NCBI GenBank assembly: GCA_032433595.1
Contig: JASWJB010000259.1
Location: forward strand, 1 to 63,964
Source: Conoideocrella luteorostrata
Taxonomy: Eukaryota; Ascomycota; Sordariomycetes; Hypocreales; Clavicipitaceae
Direction of reading: 5' to 3'
Length of the DNA: 63,964 bases
In this document: positions 46,901 to 58,438 of the stretch, in pieces
How positions within the stretch are numbered: the first letter of the stretch is position 1
Layout: each line of letters starts with the position of its first letter
Position numbers and translations under genes: made by a program
Notes under the pieces: generated by a model
What the model was told of the DNA's origin: nothing
What the model saw: the letters and a program-made list of their open reading frames with translations, nothing else
Database searches by the model: none

Positions 46901-49900
46901 GAATCAAACCAGCGGGAACTACGGAGTACTGAGTAAGTATCTATCATCGGTCGCTTTCCGTTGCTCTCCCTCAAGATGCGACGGAGAAAGGTGTGCGGCC
47001 AGGAGGGGGAACAAAGGATGGGAGATGGTGATCCTCGTGACCTTCCGTGTCGGCGTGATAACTGCATACCTTATTGAAGTTGTATCAAGACACAAAAGGT
47101 CTTTCGCCCTGTTCCATACAATTCAAGACTTTAGTGTCATCGCTATCTTGATAGTGTCTGCAGCGCAGTAGCAAAACCAACTTCTTAAAGTGGCCTCTCC
47201 ACCAGCGAGCATGCTACCCTACTATTGTAGTTGAAGCAGACAAAGTCCATCATCTAGGCCTACATAGGCACCTGGGGCGATCTCAGATTTCTTTGTACAT
47301 ATCTAGTAGGTGGATTAGCCCTATTGTCGAGGCTTGTGCTCGTTGGTGCAGCGGCTATGCACATCGCCTTGGACTGTTTATTCTTTTCCGCGGGAGGTGT
47401 GGTTGGTTGTCGCGGGGTAACTCAAAAGAGAAACAAAAGGCGGTATCATATCCATGCCAGTACTCCGTATCGCATCTACAGCATCGTATTATTGCCGTTC
47501 GCTACTCCGTATACTAGTATGTAACTACTGAACTGGCGTGCAGGGAATAGCAGGGCTACATATCACTCCTGCAATACATTGCCATTAACGCCACGTGTGC
47601 TATCCAACCAAGGTCTGCACTACGGAGTACGGGTTCGTGGATTGATCGCCAGCCAAGAAGTAGCAAATATTAACGACGCATACACGGAGTACTCTGCCAC
47701 TGTATGGAGTAGACAAAGTTACTTGGCGTAAACCCGAACCTAAAGGCACGCAATAACTTGGTGGCTCTGGGTGAAGAATTGGATGTAAGCACAACCACGC
47801 TGTGAATGCACCAATCAGTGTCCAGTGTCCAGGTATTAACTACGCCGGGGATGTCGCTCATTCTTGACATCCTCGAATGAGAAGCGAATTGTTTATCGAA
47901 CCGTGGCACCAGACGTTGCAACTGCACCTCTATAACGCGCCGACCAATCTTTGCCCTCTTCTTGAATGCACAATGGATGATGTGATTCTGAGAGTTCTGA
48001 TTCATAATGCATGCTCGGGATGGACCATTGAGAGCCATTCCCGGTGTGTCTACGAGATTGTGTGAACAGGGACCAGAGGTCGGTGCCTTGATAAATGTCA
48101 GCTAGTCAACTCGATAACAGCGGTCAAAGGTACCGGAGGTTCGGACTGAGCCCAATCTGGATCTGGCAGAGGTAGTTGATGTGATAATGTTGCTGACAGG
48201 TGATATTGATATGTGGCGTAGTAGGGACAGCCTCTCAGCATGGTAACGGCTTGCAGTTCCCCACCCATGATATGTGTTTGCACACCAATTAAAAACTGTG
48301 CTGCCTGCATTGGAACGCATATCTAGAGGGCAGTTAAGAGTATCTGCAGCGTCATCGAGACCATGATGATGATGGCGTCTCCTGCGCTGGCATGTCGGAG
48401 CAAACCTGAAGTATCACTAGCACTACTAGCGTAGACGCCGGCGAATGTAGCTGTTATCCCCGTCTGACCAACGTACCTAGGCTAGGCAGTCAGCAACCGG
48501 CGTGTTATAGCTATTGTACGGAGTACGGAGTATGGAGGCAAAAACAACAAAGCAACTCTGTATGCTCATGCTGTCACCGCCGTGGCTATGACTCCCTCGT
48601 GATATATTGTGCCGGCTGTCCAATTGCCGGTCCTCCCACCCCTTGCGATGCCGCGGCGTTGGCGGACAGTGGATTATGTGCAGCGCCATAGAAGGCGGAA
48701 AGCCTTGGCTGAGGCGCCGGTAACGACGGCTAATCATCTTGGCGGAGGGAGGCAAAGACCTGGCAAAGGCCAAGGTGGGAGGAGGCACATCAGTACAATG
48801 CATTGCGGAAGAAGTGGTAGGCTGGCTGAATGAGGAGGGCTGGATGGCAGGATCGGAAATCTGACACACGTTGGTTATGGTGGTGAAGATGGAGTTCCGG
48901 ATGACAATATTGTATGTACGTACTCCGTACGGCGCCAAAGTTTGGAAATGTCGAATACGACTGCCCCTCGGAAGCGGGAGATGCAAGAATCAGTTTCTTG
49001 AAGAGCCACTAATAGTCAACGCCGACTGGTGCTTGCCTCGTTGTACCGGGGACCGGATACTACCTAGATACCCTGTACGTGCTGTGGGGTACCTGCCGCA
49101 AGTACCTTCGAAAATACCTACTAGGCACCTTATTTGCAGGTATGGTACTCCGTATATAGTACTCCGCGGTACTCAAGGTTCTCCGCGAGTCGGTGATGTG
49201 GTGACCACAGAGTTCCAAGTACTGAATACATCCTCCGTAGACACTCGAGGTGCTGTGGCAGTACTCGAGACACGCCCAGACATGCCTTCCGAATGATCTT
49301 GTCTCTTGTTGCAGGGACTTCAACGCAGCCAAGGCCAGCCCCCTAACACTTACTGCATTGATCCCTGGTATTTAGTCCGTTGCTGCTGGATGATGCTACT
49401 TAAGTGCAGATGATGTTGGTCCACCCCCACAAGGCACCTTTTTGCTCCATAGTGGCTCGATGGCTCGATGGCTCGATGGCCCGACTAAGTCGCCAGCTGC
49501 CAGCCTAGTCTGCCAGTCTAGCCCTCGATTGTCTGTGCCACGACGTTCCGCCCAGCCCGCCTAGTAACGGATCTCTGCGTCACAAACAATGGCTCGGATT
49601 ACTGGGCATGCAACGCCAGGCAACTCATGCATGCACAGAGAAGCGAGCAATCTATGCGCCAAGACTGCCCGCGCATGGAGAGGACACTGTAGTACTGTAC
49701 AATATTGTAACTAGGCAGGGTAACATATTCAGCACGGAGTACCACAGTACATGGAGCGGAATATGGCGTACATCCTGGTAGCATACCCATGGCATCGTGG
49801 ATAAACGTCTTGCTTGGCTATCTGTGCTGCCGTACGGAGTAGTGTTTATGGTATTTAAATATCAGTTTGTAACCCCCAGCCACTCATCCATCACTACTAG

Positions 49901-52453
49901 GGGCTTTCCTAAACCGGCCTTGAGTTTTCCTACGCGCAGAGAGGCAGCAGATAAGCCGAGTTTCAGCATACCGCATCTAGCTTCAATCTACGGAGTATAC
50001 AGCTTCGTATGCAACATCCCGGAAAACGCTTCAATTAGACGAAATACTATTATATTCTGCGCTTGGCTTCCCTCCGCTGTCTGAATAAACATCACCGACT
50101 GTCGTATTTATCGTGGCCACTGAACATGCGAATATCCGATCCCTGCACCATCACATTATTTGCAACGAGAGCCTGACACGACTGGTACCTCGGGGATTAC
50201 GACGAATATATCACTTCTTCCCTTTCTCCACGCATACCACCCGCCATATACATACTCCGTATACTATATGCTTTTTGCGGAGGCACACGCATATCTGGTT
50301 TATGCACTGCCAGCACCTCGTTCTACTGCGGTTCGATTTCCTGCCGTGTTGGGCTGAGACTTCGCTCGACATCTGGAGACGTCGGGACAGATATCATACA
50401 ATACACATTGAACTCCGAATCTGCCAACGGGCAACCTCAAAACAGAGTTCACAAGCTCCCGCTCCCAAGTTACGCCACTTGACAGGCTAGGGCCTGCTGC
50501 TATTGATTCCTCCAATCTCGTTTCCAAACCACTACGCATTGGGCTCTCACCCCAGCATCAGGTGATCGGTCGGTGGCTGCTCCAAGGTTCCCAGGTACTT
50601 TCTAGACCCAAGCAGGGAGAACAATAAGTACGCACTACGGAGTACCAAAATATTAACACAATACCAAACATTGTCGCCCTTGTTTCCCTGACTTAAACTT
50701 TGGCAAGTAAAGCGCCAATCTTGTTCTGGGCTCTCTATTTTTTTTCTCTTCTTTCACCCTCCATTCCCAACCAGACACGAGTAAGTGTTGTTGACCGGGG
50801 ACGGTAATCCTGCGTATTTGCCATCCTTGTCACTTAGCTGGCTCTGGCTCGCACAAGCGCAGGGTGACGTCCGCATTGCCTGCTTGCGCCCCAGAAGCTA
50901 ACCCGACTGGCCTTGGAGACCAGGGAGGGAAAGGAGACACCTAATCACCCATCCATCCCGGCCTGTGACACGACGCAGTCAAGGAAAAAAATTTCAACAA
51001 AGACAAGGCAAATTTCTAGATACGGCCCGGGTTTGCCATCCAGGGTTGCGTTATCTGACGTGTCTTCCACGTGCCTACGCGGCAAACTTCCAGTCGGAAG
51101 TAGATACTCTCTTCAATTGAAACACCCCCCAGGAGACTTCTAAGCAATTAGTACCTGGGTACTCCGTACTAATACTTGCATCTCGGATATCTTGGGAAGT
51201 GAAGAGCTCTACAAGAGTAGCTTCCCGAGCCTACCGACCGACTGTTGTGCTCTGTACTGCACCTCAAAAGAAAACCCCCCTTTTTTTGTTTTCCTTGACA
51301 AGGAAAAAAAAAACACCAAAAGTCTGGAGTCGGGGGGCATGCACGGAGTACATATACGTCCTGCCGTTTGTGCTACGGATTCGACCACAGCCCAAGCACC
51401 TTCCTGCACGGACGGGATCGACCCTACCCTTTGATTCACAGCACTTGCCACTTCGTTACCGTTGCTGTTCTGTTTGACCGTGGTGCGGTCCAAGCTGCAA
51501 AGACTTGAACAACAACTACCGCCCGGCATCACCAAACTGAGCAAGGAATAGACGTCTATTCCCAAGTCGCCTGAATTAATTTTCCTGCCCCCTCGTCTGG
51601 CATCGTCTTTTGTTTTCATTTTGACTTTTTAGTCCTCTGACTGCCCTTTTATTGAAATCGATAAATCTCCCTGTCTCTCTTTCCTTCGTTTTTATTCTAT
51701 TTTATCTTGGCCCCGTTGTTTTAGCTTCCAATCCCATACTAGGTCTGCGGGTGGAAAGTGGCATAAAGAGAAGCACCAACAACGAAAAAAGCAAAACGAA
51801 ACCACACCCCGGCGACTGCACTACTACCCTGGCGGAGTGAAGCCCAGCGCCATACTTGCGTATCTCACCTTGGACAAGGACCTGGATCTGCGCATCAGCA
51901 AATGCAATATTCCGCACTCCGTATGCATCTACGCATCCTGGAACGGCACATCACTTCATTGCATCATTTCTGTTGCTCCTTTCGCTACAACTCTATCCAG
52001 TCCTGACCAATTGTGATTAGGCTTGGAGCACAGCCCAAGCGAATTCACTGCACCTTCCCGACTGTTGCCTTCGTGTCTCCTTACTCGGCACTTCTGTGCC
52101 GAAAACTGACGCACAGTGGTCTCGCTGCAGATTTGCTGTCTTAGATTTTACCCATTTACCCCAGCGACAACAAAGCATCGTTAACCCTTCGTGCGTTTCA
52201 GTCAGATAACAAACAGCTAATCGGCCGAGTCCGCGCCAGAGTTCCTTCGGGGTTTCGCCGAGTTAAAACGCCCAAAGAAAGAAACGAGGAATTGTCTTTC
52301 TGATACGGAGGAATCTGCCCTTGTCCCCCCTTCCCTAGGACTAGCAGTTACTTTCCTCACTCACCCTTTCCCTCACCAGTCAGTTGGCCAAGCCAGCCAA
52401 CTTGTCATTTCGGCTCTGTCATCGTCTTCACATTTTAGTCTCTTTAGCCACCA
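43918..52453. other. 8.5-kb region without supported genes; long leader of the USP gene at its right end
   Basis: No credible coding region. It holds a 3' UTR for eIF3l, a (GGC)n run (44178-44201), a 15-bp tandem repeat, a triplicated GATGGCTCG (49455-49483) and the densest cluster of TACGGAGTAC-type palindromes in the window (46550 to 51350). From about 50.7 kb on, the + strand becomes pyrimidine-rich (TTTTTTTTCTCTTCTTTC at 50739-50756, then 51650-51710 and 52310-52440). That is the look of fungal promoters and 5' UTRs, so the USP transcript may begin far upstream of its ATG. Confidence 0.45.
45231..45289. repeat. 15-bp tandem repeat, about four copies
   Basis: AAGTGGAAAGCCCCC repeated at 45231, 45246 and 45261, then a shortened fourth unit. 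A run of ten C precedes it (45221-45230). Confidence 0.92.
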
Positions 52454-55400
52454 ATGCTCACCTTTGCCGGACGCCCAAAATCATTAGTGTTTGGCAGCCA
52501 TCGCACCGATACTGGAAAAGCTAGTCCCGCCCAAGGGGACGGTGGAGGAGGTACATCATCAAGGTTAAAGCGAATGTCCTGGATGATGCATTCGTCACGC
52601 CCATCTCAAAGCCCCGATTCGGATGTATTGTCGATGTCGCTGGCTCCGCCACCCAAAGATATTACATTCGATACGAACGACTTGCCTTCTCACGAAAAAA
52701 TTGGCCCCATCCTCGACACAAACGCCATCTCTAACCCCAACTCCAAACCTCAGCAACAGATGGCATCTATACCAAGCCAAAGTCCTAGCTCTGTCGAAGG
52801 CGCTTCGCCAATGGATGGCAGGAAATTCAGTATTTCCTTCCCAAACGAGCTCCCTAAGCCAGACCATTCGTCTTCCACCCAAACACCAACTGATGCGCTG
52901 TCGGAGAGTTCGTTTGGTAGAAAATCGTCCATTTCATCGATCTCGTTTCGGCGTTCGAGGAACCCTTCTGTTGCCCCCAGTCTTCACAAACAGTCGGCGC
53001 ATGGCATGCGTATTCGGGCTGCATCCCCGCCACCCCAAAGGTAAGACTGGCTTTCTCTCTCTCTCTCTCTCTCTCTCCCTCTCCATCTCTCCATATCTCC
53101 CCTCCCCTGTCCCAATACCTCGTTGCACACTTCTTTTTGGTGCATCACCCGTCTCGCGAGACAGAAAATTGCGTCGCTCGCATTGGTCCGGAAACAGAAA
53201 GAATTGTGAGGCAAAATCATGCTGTGAAGCGTGGGAGACGGATACGCAAATGCCTTGGCTATATAGGCCTGACCCCTCGCGGTACCCAACTTTCAGCTTT
53301 GTTATCGTGCACACCAATCCGGCATCTCTACCCGAACTCGACATGCTAGGTGCAGAAGATGCCGCAGGTACCTTTCACATTTCAACGCCATCTCATCAAT
53401 CATTTGTCCGCTTGCAGCCGATTAGACATGCGTCTTGCAGCTCGGACGTCAACAATTCTATGTTCTGACCCACATGTCGTCGACGATGGCCGATGATCAA
53501 GTGGAGTGCAACCAAACTGCCGGTTATTAAGCAGTCGAGGCTGAAGCAGCTTGAGCGGCGGATCCCGCAACCCAAATCGATACCTTAGATTCGGCAGGTT
53601 TATATGAGATCTTTGATCTTGGCCAGCAATTTACGAGGGTATGAAGAGCACGACTGCAAGAACTCCTACAAGTGAAGGAAAGGAAGGCGACGATGAAAAA
53701 AGCGAAACACTACGACCGCCGTGACCTCGTGTAGCCATCTCAGCGACATAAATTCGTGCACTTGGGATCATTTGTACCTTGCACTGTCTGGTTGTGTCGA
53801 CAGTTCTCTGGATGCGCTGTTGGGTGGGTGTCACTTCGACCTCCAATTCAAACTCGGGTTGTCCGCGCACGCGTGCATTGAGGTCATCCCTGGCCCCACT
53901 TCCGCCGTCGTTTTCTGCCCATTCCTGCCTACTCCGCCCACTAAACCCCACCGCCGCATACAAACCTTCTCTGTTGGTGTCTGACTGGTGGTGCTCATGC
54001 TGTGCCGCACCACGACTGCAACGCGGGGGAAAGTTGGGCCATAAACAAGAGGAGGTATTTAGCATCGCACCGGGCTAAACAATATAGGCATGGTCTTCCG
54101 CGCGGGGTCTCTTGCGACTTGGCTTGTTGGCCGCAGTCAAGTTTGGCGTATTCTGGATGAACGAGTTTGGAAAGCTAATGTAACGCGGCTATTGTCGCCG
54201 CCACGAAGGGCCTGTGGAGTCATCGTCAGAGACCCAGACTCTTCCTGCCTATCCACTACCCACTATCCACTCACATGCTCATGACCTCAGCCTCCCTCTC
54301 CTCTTCCTGCCTTGTTCCTGTCTTCTTCTTTGTCTTAGAGTCTTGTCGCACTTAATTCTGCTTTACGGTTATTCAATCATATTTACTGCCTTGTTTGGCC
54401 AACGTTGGCTGCTTCAAGGCGGTGCCAATTATACACAATGACGACACTAACGGATCCGAAAAATAACAGGTTCCAACACCATGTTGGCTTCGATAACGTG
54501 CCAAATGGGGAGGCAACCAAGAACAACACCCTCTCTCTGACACTAAACGTCCGACACAAAGGCTATCAGGCTCGACGCAGATCGCGCAGCTTCATGGTTG
54601 GTGTTGACGAGCATTCCTACTCTGACTATGCAATCCAGTGGTTGCTGGACGAGCTCGTGGACGATGGCGACGAGATTGTTTGTGTTCGGGTCATTGAGAA
54701 GGAAATCCGATACAATGACAAGCAATACCAAGAGGATGCACAAAACGTCATGCAGAGCATTTTAGCGAAGAACGGCGCGAACCGCGCCATAAGCTTTGTT
54801 CTGGAATATGCCGTCGGCAAGTTGCATGCAACTTTCCAGAAGCTGGTGAGTAACAACCTTGCCGTCCCTTTTTACTTTTGGCTTGTGGGGTGAGGTGAGA
54901 CACTGACCCTGGATTTTGCATACACAGATTCAAATGTATCAGCCAGCCATGCTCATTGTGGGCACTAGGGGTCGCTCGCTAGGCGGTATTCAAGGCTTGG
55001 TCAATTCTCGCAATTCCTTCTCCAAGTATTGCCTGCAATACTCGCCAGTGCCAGTTGTTGTTGTTCGACCGACAGAGAAGCGGATAAAGAAAAAAGTTAA
55101 GCGCGCTAACGACACGACACGCCAAACATATCTTTCAATGCTTGCCGGCAACAATGGCTTGCACGAAGCCGATAGCGAGACGAGCAGCACTTACGAACTC
55201 GAGCCCCAAAACACACCTGACGAAGAGGCTCATCAAGTCGCTAAAGTCCTGGGTTTACCGGCCGCCTTTGACCCGACTATCAAACCCCTGCGAGAGATTC
55301 TGCGTCCTCGATCTCGCCCTGCCAGTCCCAACCCAGCACTTAATGGAGCACCAGATCGCCATCAACATGACAGGTCTCCAGGCAGTGCTGGAGGCGATAC

Positions 55401-55587
55401 TGAAGAAGATGAAGAGGAAGAAGAGGAAGAGGAATTTGATGTTATGGATGGAAATGAGGCCCTCGATCAGCAACAAAAATTGGAACAACTGCACAAGATG
55501 GAAGTCGGAGAAGCTGCCGCGCTTAAGATGGGCGTAGATGACGACGAAGAGTCCGATGAGCCACACGACACTAAGGAAGCATCATAG
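52454..55587 (+). CDS. Universal stress protein (USP) family protein with long disordered arms
   Basis: Three exons: 52454-53040, 54470-54845 and 54928-55587, giving 540 residues. Phases match (2, then 0) and the joins read PPPQRFQHHVGFDN and TFQKLIQMYQPAML. Residues 1-195 are Ser/Pro-rich, with FGRKSSISSISFRRSR as a likely kinase-target segment. The USP domain spans about 236-370: FMVGVDEHSYSDYAIQWLL, then VLEYAVGKLH and LIVGTRGRSLGGIQGL. The glycine loop ends in NSFSKY and not the usual GS, so ATP binding is uncertain. The tail is acidic (a run of Glu/Asp at about 490-500). The first intron is 1429 bp, exceptional here. An in-frame ATG at 54438 inside it could start a shorter form. Confidence 0.85.
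53041..54469 (+). other. Unusually long first intron of the USP gene
   Basis: Donor GTAAGA follows exon 1 directly, then a CT microsatellite (53053-53079). The 3' end has branch sequence CACTAACG and acceptor AACAG. The last 150 bases are pyrimidine-rich like a promoter, and an ATG at 54438 continues in frame through the acceptor into exon 2 (MTTLTDPKNNRFQHH). The sequence therefore allows either splicing or an internal start. Confidence 0.65.
55534..55587 (+). other. Candidate 54-nt intron that would remove the USP stop codon
   Basis: Begins GTAGAT and ends CATCATAG. Its length is a multiple of three and it lies in phase 0, with a weak branch-like CACTAAGG 14-20 nt before the acceptor. Splicing would fuse KMG to KTPNRGPLG and extend the protein by 365 residues; retention gives the 540-residue form. 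Donor and branch are below consensus. Confidence 0.35.
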
Positions 55588-55623
55588 AAGACGCCGAATC
55601 GGGGGCCGCTGGGCTCTGAGGAC

Positions 55624-56685
55624 ATGATTAATGACTGCATTACTGGCTTGGATGTGTGCCATGAGAAGAAATCCCATGATGGTCACGACCACTTTGGACG
55701 ACCAAACCGCAAATTAAATGTCGATCGAGATGCATGTGGAGATATGCCTCGAGTGCAGCACGAGACTGGACATGAATCATGCCTTTCGCACAATTCTGAA
55801 CAACAATCGACCCATGCCATACCTACTATTATTGTTTCCGAAACAGAACCAGCACAAGCGCAAGATGGAGCTGAAGATCTGAGAAAAGTTCTAGGTCTCA
55901 ATGACGCTACGCAAACTGATTTTGAGAATTTTAGAAATATACACATCAACTTGGCCACAATTAATAGCTCAGATACGACCATCGCGTGTCCACGACCGGT
56001 GAAACCGATGACCACGGAGAACTGTTCTACAATGATTGATGAATGGGATTCCAGCATCGCGGCTCAACCGCGGCTCAAACCGATGCCTCAGGGGGACTTG
56101 GGTTCAACAGCGAATGAAGCAGAATCAAGCACAGCGTCTTCACCGCCGAGTTCTTGGGAAGTACCTGAAGCGATGCTCAGGATTAACTATTTCACAACCG
56201 AGCGACCATTTTCGGCACCAAATCTACGATGTGACCCACCACCTCCGTTTAATAACGACATGGTTCCTGCCGTGCGCCCGAGTGATGACAGAGGTATTTC
56301 TGAGAGGGATGCATCGTCTCACGTAGAAGAAGATTCTTTTGAGATGGAGTCATCCTCGTCTTTTGCAGAAGAAGAAGATCCATGTGAGGGGAGGGAAGAA
56401 CTGTCTCGCGGTGGAGAAATGGAAGATCCTTTTATTGGCGTATTGTTGCATGTTGAGGAGGAAGTGACTGATGATATCACGTCGAGCTTTCACGAAGATG
56501 GGACAGGATATTCTGTTTTTGGCAGACTCTTGTTGTGTAACGAAGAAGTGGCAGATTGGACGTCATTCCCTCCCGAAGAAGACGAGATTAGCAACTTGTT
56601 GACCACCGGCGAAGCTGCGCCTCAAAATCAGCCAGCGGTACAGCCTCCAATGCAAGATGGATGGGAGAACAGCCCTACCGGATAG
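55624..56685 (+). CDS. Open 353-codon extension downstream of the USP stop, same frame
   Basis: Starts with an ATG 36 nt after the USP stop codon and in the same reading frame, so only one TAG (55585-55587) separates the two. The product is polar and disordered, with acidic clusters (HVEEDSFEMESSSSFAEEE, LLHVEEEVTDD, FPPEEDEISNLL) and no known domain. As a 3' UTR such a long open frame would be very unlikely by chance. It may be the true C-terminus of a longer USP protein reached by splicing 55534-55587 or by readthrough, a separate cistron, or the result of a recent nonsense change. The choice cannot be made from sequence. Confidence 0.5.
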   Translation: MINDCITGLDVCHEKKSHDGHDHFGRPNRKLNVDRDACGDMPRVQHETGHESCLSHNSEQQSTHAIPTIIVSETEPAQAQDGAEDLRKVLGLNDATQTDFENFRNIHINLATINSSDTTIACPRPVKPMTTENCSTMIDEWDSSIAAQPRLKPMPQGDLGSTANEAESSTASSPPSSWEVPEAMLRINYFTTERPFSAPNLRCDPPPPFNNDMVPAVRPSDDRGISERDASSHVEEDSFEMESSSSFAEEEDPCEGREELSRGGEMEDPFIGVLLHVEEEVTDDITSSFHEDGTGYSVFGRLLLCNEEVADWTSFPPEEDEISNLLTTGEAAPQNQPAVQPPMQDGWENSPTG

Positions 56686-57496
56686 AAACGACGGGTTGAG
56701 GTACCGCCTCAACGTTGGCGGTGGTGTTGTATTTGCTGCGTGGATCCACCACCTGGTGAATGAGCAGATTTAGCAAAAGCGAATAAGCATCATAACGCAT
56801 GGTTTGGCAAATGTAATAGGTAGAAGCAGATTTTGCAATCAAAGCGATTTGGCTCGACACTAATAGTGCAGACGCCGTGGGACTTGAAGGCATAATGCTG
56901 TGTGATTGATGTTTTGTAAGCATTAACATGATACTGTGAGGCTTTGATCATATTGGTCAGACAAAGGACACGCGCAATGGATATGCGCGCACACATACAT
57001 AGGCACTCGCACAAGAATAAGATATTTACCAACACACCTGCACACCAGCACACCAGCATATGGTTACCTCGTCGGTTATCAAGCTTCTATATTGGGTTAC
57101 CGAAGAGCGTACACCTCCCCCCTCTTGTCCCTGGCAGCCCCCAATCCAAGAATGCAGGTAACATCCCTTTTCATGCATTGATGGCGCTAGAGCTGAACTC
57201 GGGAGGTGGGGAACATCTAGTCTGGTTTACTTAATTAAGTACTTAATAATTGAGTAGTTGTTTAGATTGACCGATCAGGAAGTTGCTTGGTTTTGCGCGC
57301 CGAAGTTCAGAGATAATTCTTGATTAATGGCGGGATGACTCCGCATACAAGAAACAAGTATGAATTCGAGTATCCTCATGAATCTACTCTGTACCTTTTT
57401 CTCTTTTCATTTTTGAAGGTAAACGCCAATTTCGACACGACAACGACATATCGTTCACAAACAGATTGACGAATTCGGCAGCATACAAACACCGAG
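56686..57496. other. Intergenic, no gene seen
   Basis: Contains 3' sequence of the USP gene and the promoter of the small surface-protein gene. A short duplicated CACACCAGCA lies at 57042-57058. Nothing else could be supported. Confidence 0.45.
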
Positions 57497-58438
57497 ATGA
57501 ATCTTCGTCATCTATTTTGCGTTGGGATTGGAATTGGAATTGGGGTTGATACGGTTGTGGCCGTGCAAGGGGTAGACAGCCAGTCGCCTATTAATGTTAA
57601 TCCGGATCTTGCAAGCTCTACGGCGAGCGGGAGCGTGGTTACGCCTGGACCGACGGTCGATGCAACACGGCTGTTGGGATGGTATCAGTGGGATGGGCAG
57701 TGTGAGTTTGTTTGCCACTATTATGTTTCAATGCCTGGACGATTCGAATGAAGGAGAATATTAGCTGATTTTGAGTAGGGTACTCTTCGGAGTGTATGTC
57801 TGGATCTGTCTTCAAGGCGCACTCTACATTAGCTGGATGCCACGCCAGTGAGAATAGTGCGTATGCGACGGCTTGTGAAGGGAACCAGGTTGCTTTTAAC
57901 GATGGCGGAAAGAAGGATTGGTAGGTTAAACACTGACTTGAGCAGTAACATGGAGATAGCAAATTGTGCAAAAGAAAACTAATATCTGGTAGTGATCTCG
58001 ATCGATGCGAGACAGCAACTCTGTTCGGGTCAAAAGATGCGCCAGCATCATCCCTGATACTGTGCTACGCCACAGCTGCGTTTAGAGAGGAGCCAAGGAC
58101 GTTTTACCGAAACACATTTGCATGTACGCCACCATTTCTTCCCTGCCTACTTCTCGCCGATACCATCAGGGTTGTATAATAGCTGACGGCTGACAATGAG
58201 TACAGTGAGCAGCAACACAGGCCCAGCCAGTCAAGCTACGACAACACACAGCATATCTCGCACGCCCGTGCCTTCGGTGTCCGATGAACTGAGCAGCATA
58301 TCGTCCGTCGGTGGCAGTCAGCCGACGCAGACATCGCATGCGACCACACCAGCCATGGGGCTGAGTAGCGGGATGGCTGTGTGGATTGGGATGATGACGG
58401 TTCTGATGGTGGTTTTGGGCATGGCAGTTGTCTTATAA
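57497..58438 (+). CDS. Small secreted or GPI-type surface protein with cysteine-containing ectodomain
   Basis: Four exons: 57497-57701, 57779-57920, 57993-58123 and 58206-58438, giving 236 residues; every join keeps phase. Residues 1-23 form a signal peptide with an odd (GI)n core. The ectodomain begins GWYQWDGQWYSSECMSGSVF and carries regularly spaced cysteines (SEC, GCH, ACEG, DCDLDRC, LCYA) with an AFREEPRTFYRNTFA ending. A Ser/Thr-rich stalk leads to a hydrophobic tail (WIGMMTVLMVVLGMAVVL) at the very C-terminus, fitting GPI attachment or a terminal membrane anchor. I recall similar short fungal surface proteins with a WY..DGxCY..C start but no named function. The intron 1 donor GTGAGT and the other three boundaries are consensus-like. 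Confidence 0.7.

Noticed and set aside
48477..48986. 169-codon frame on the - strand in the gene-poor region
   Set aside because: Built across two TACGGAGTAC palindromes and a CGG-rich segment; no domain and no good context.
53631..54065. 144-codon - strand frame inside the long USP intron
   Set aside because: No recognisable features; length is within chance for a GC-balanced intron of 1.4 kb.
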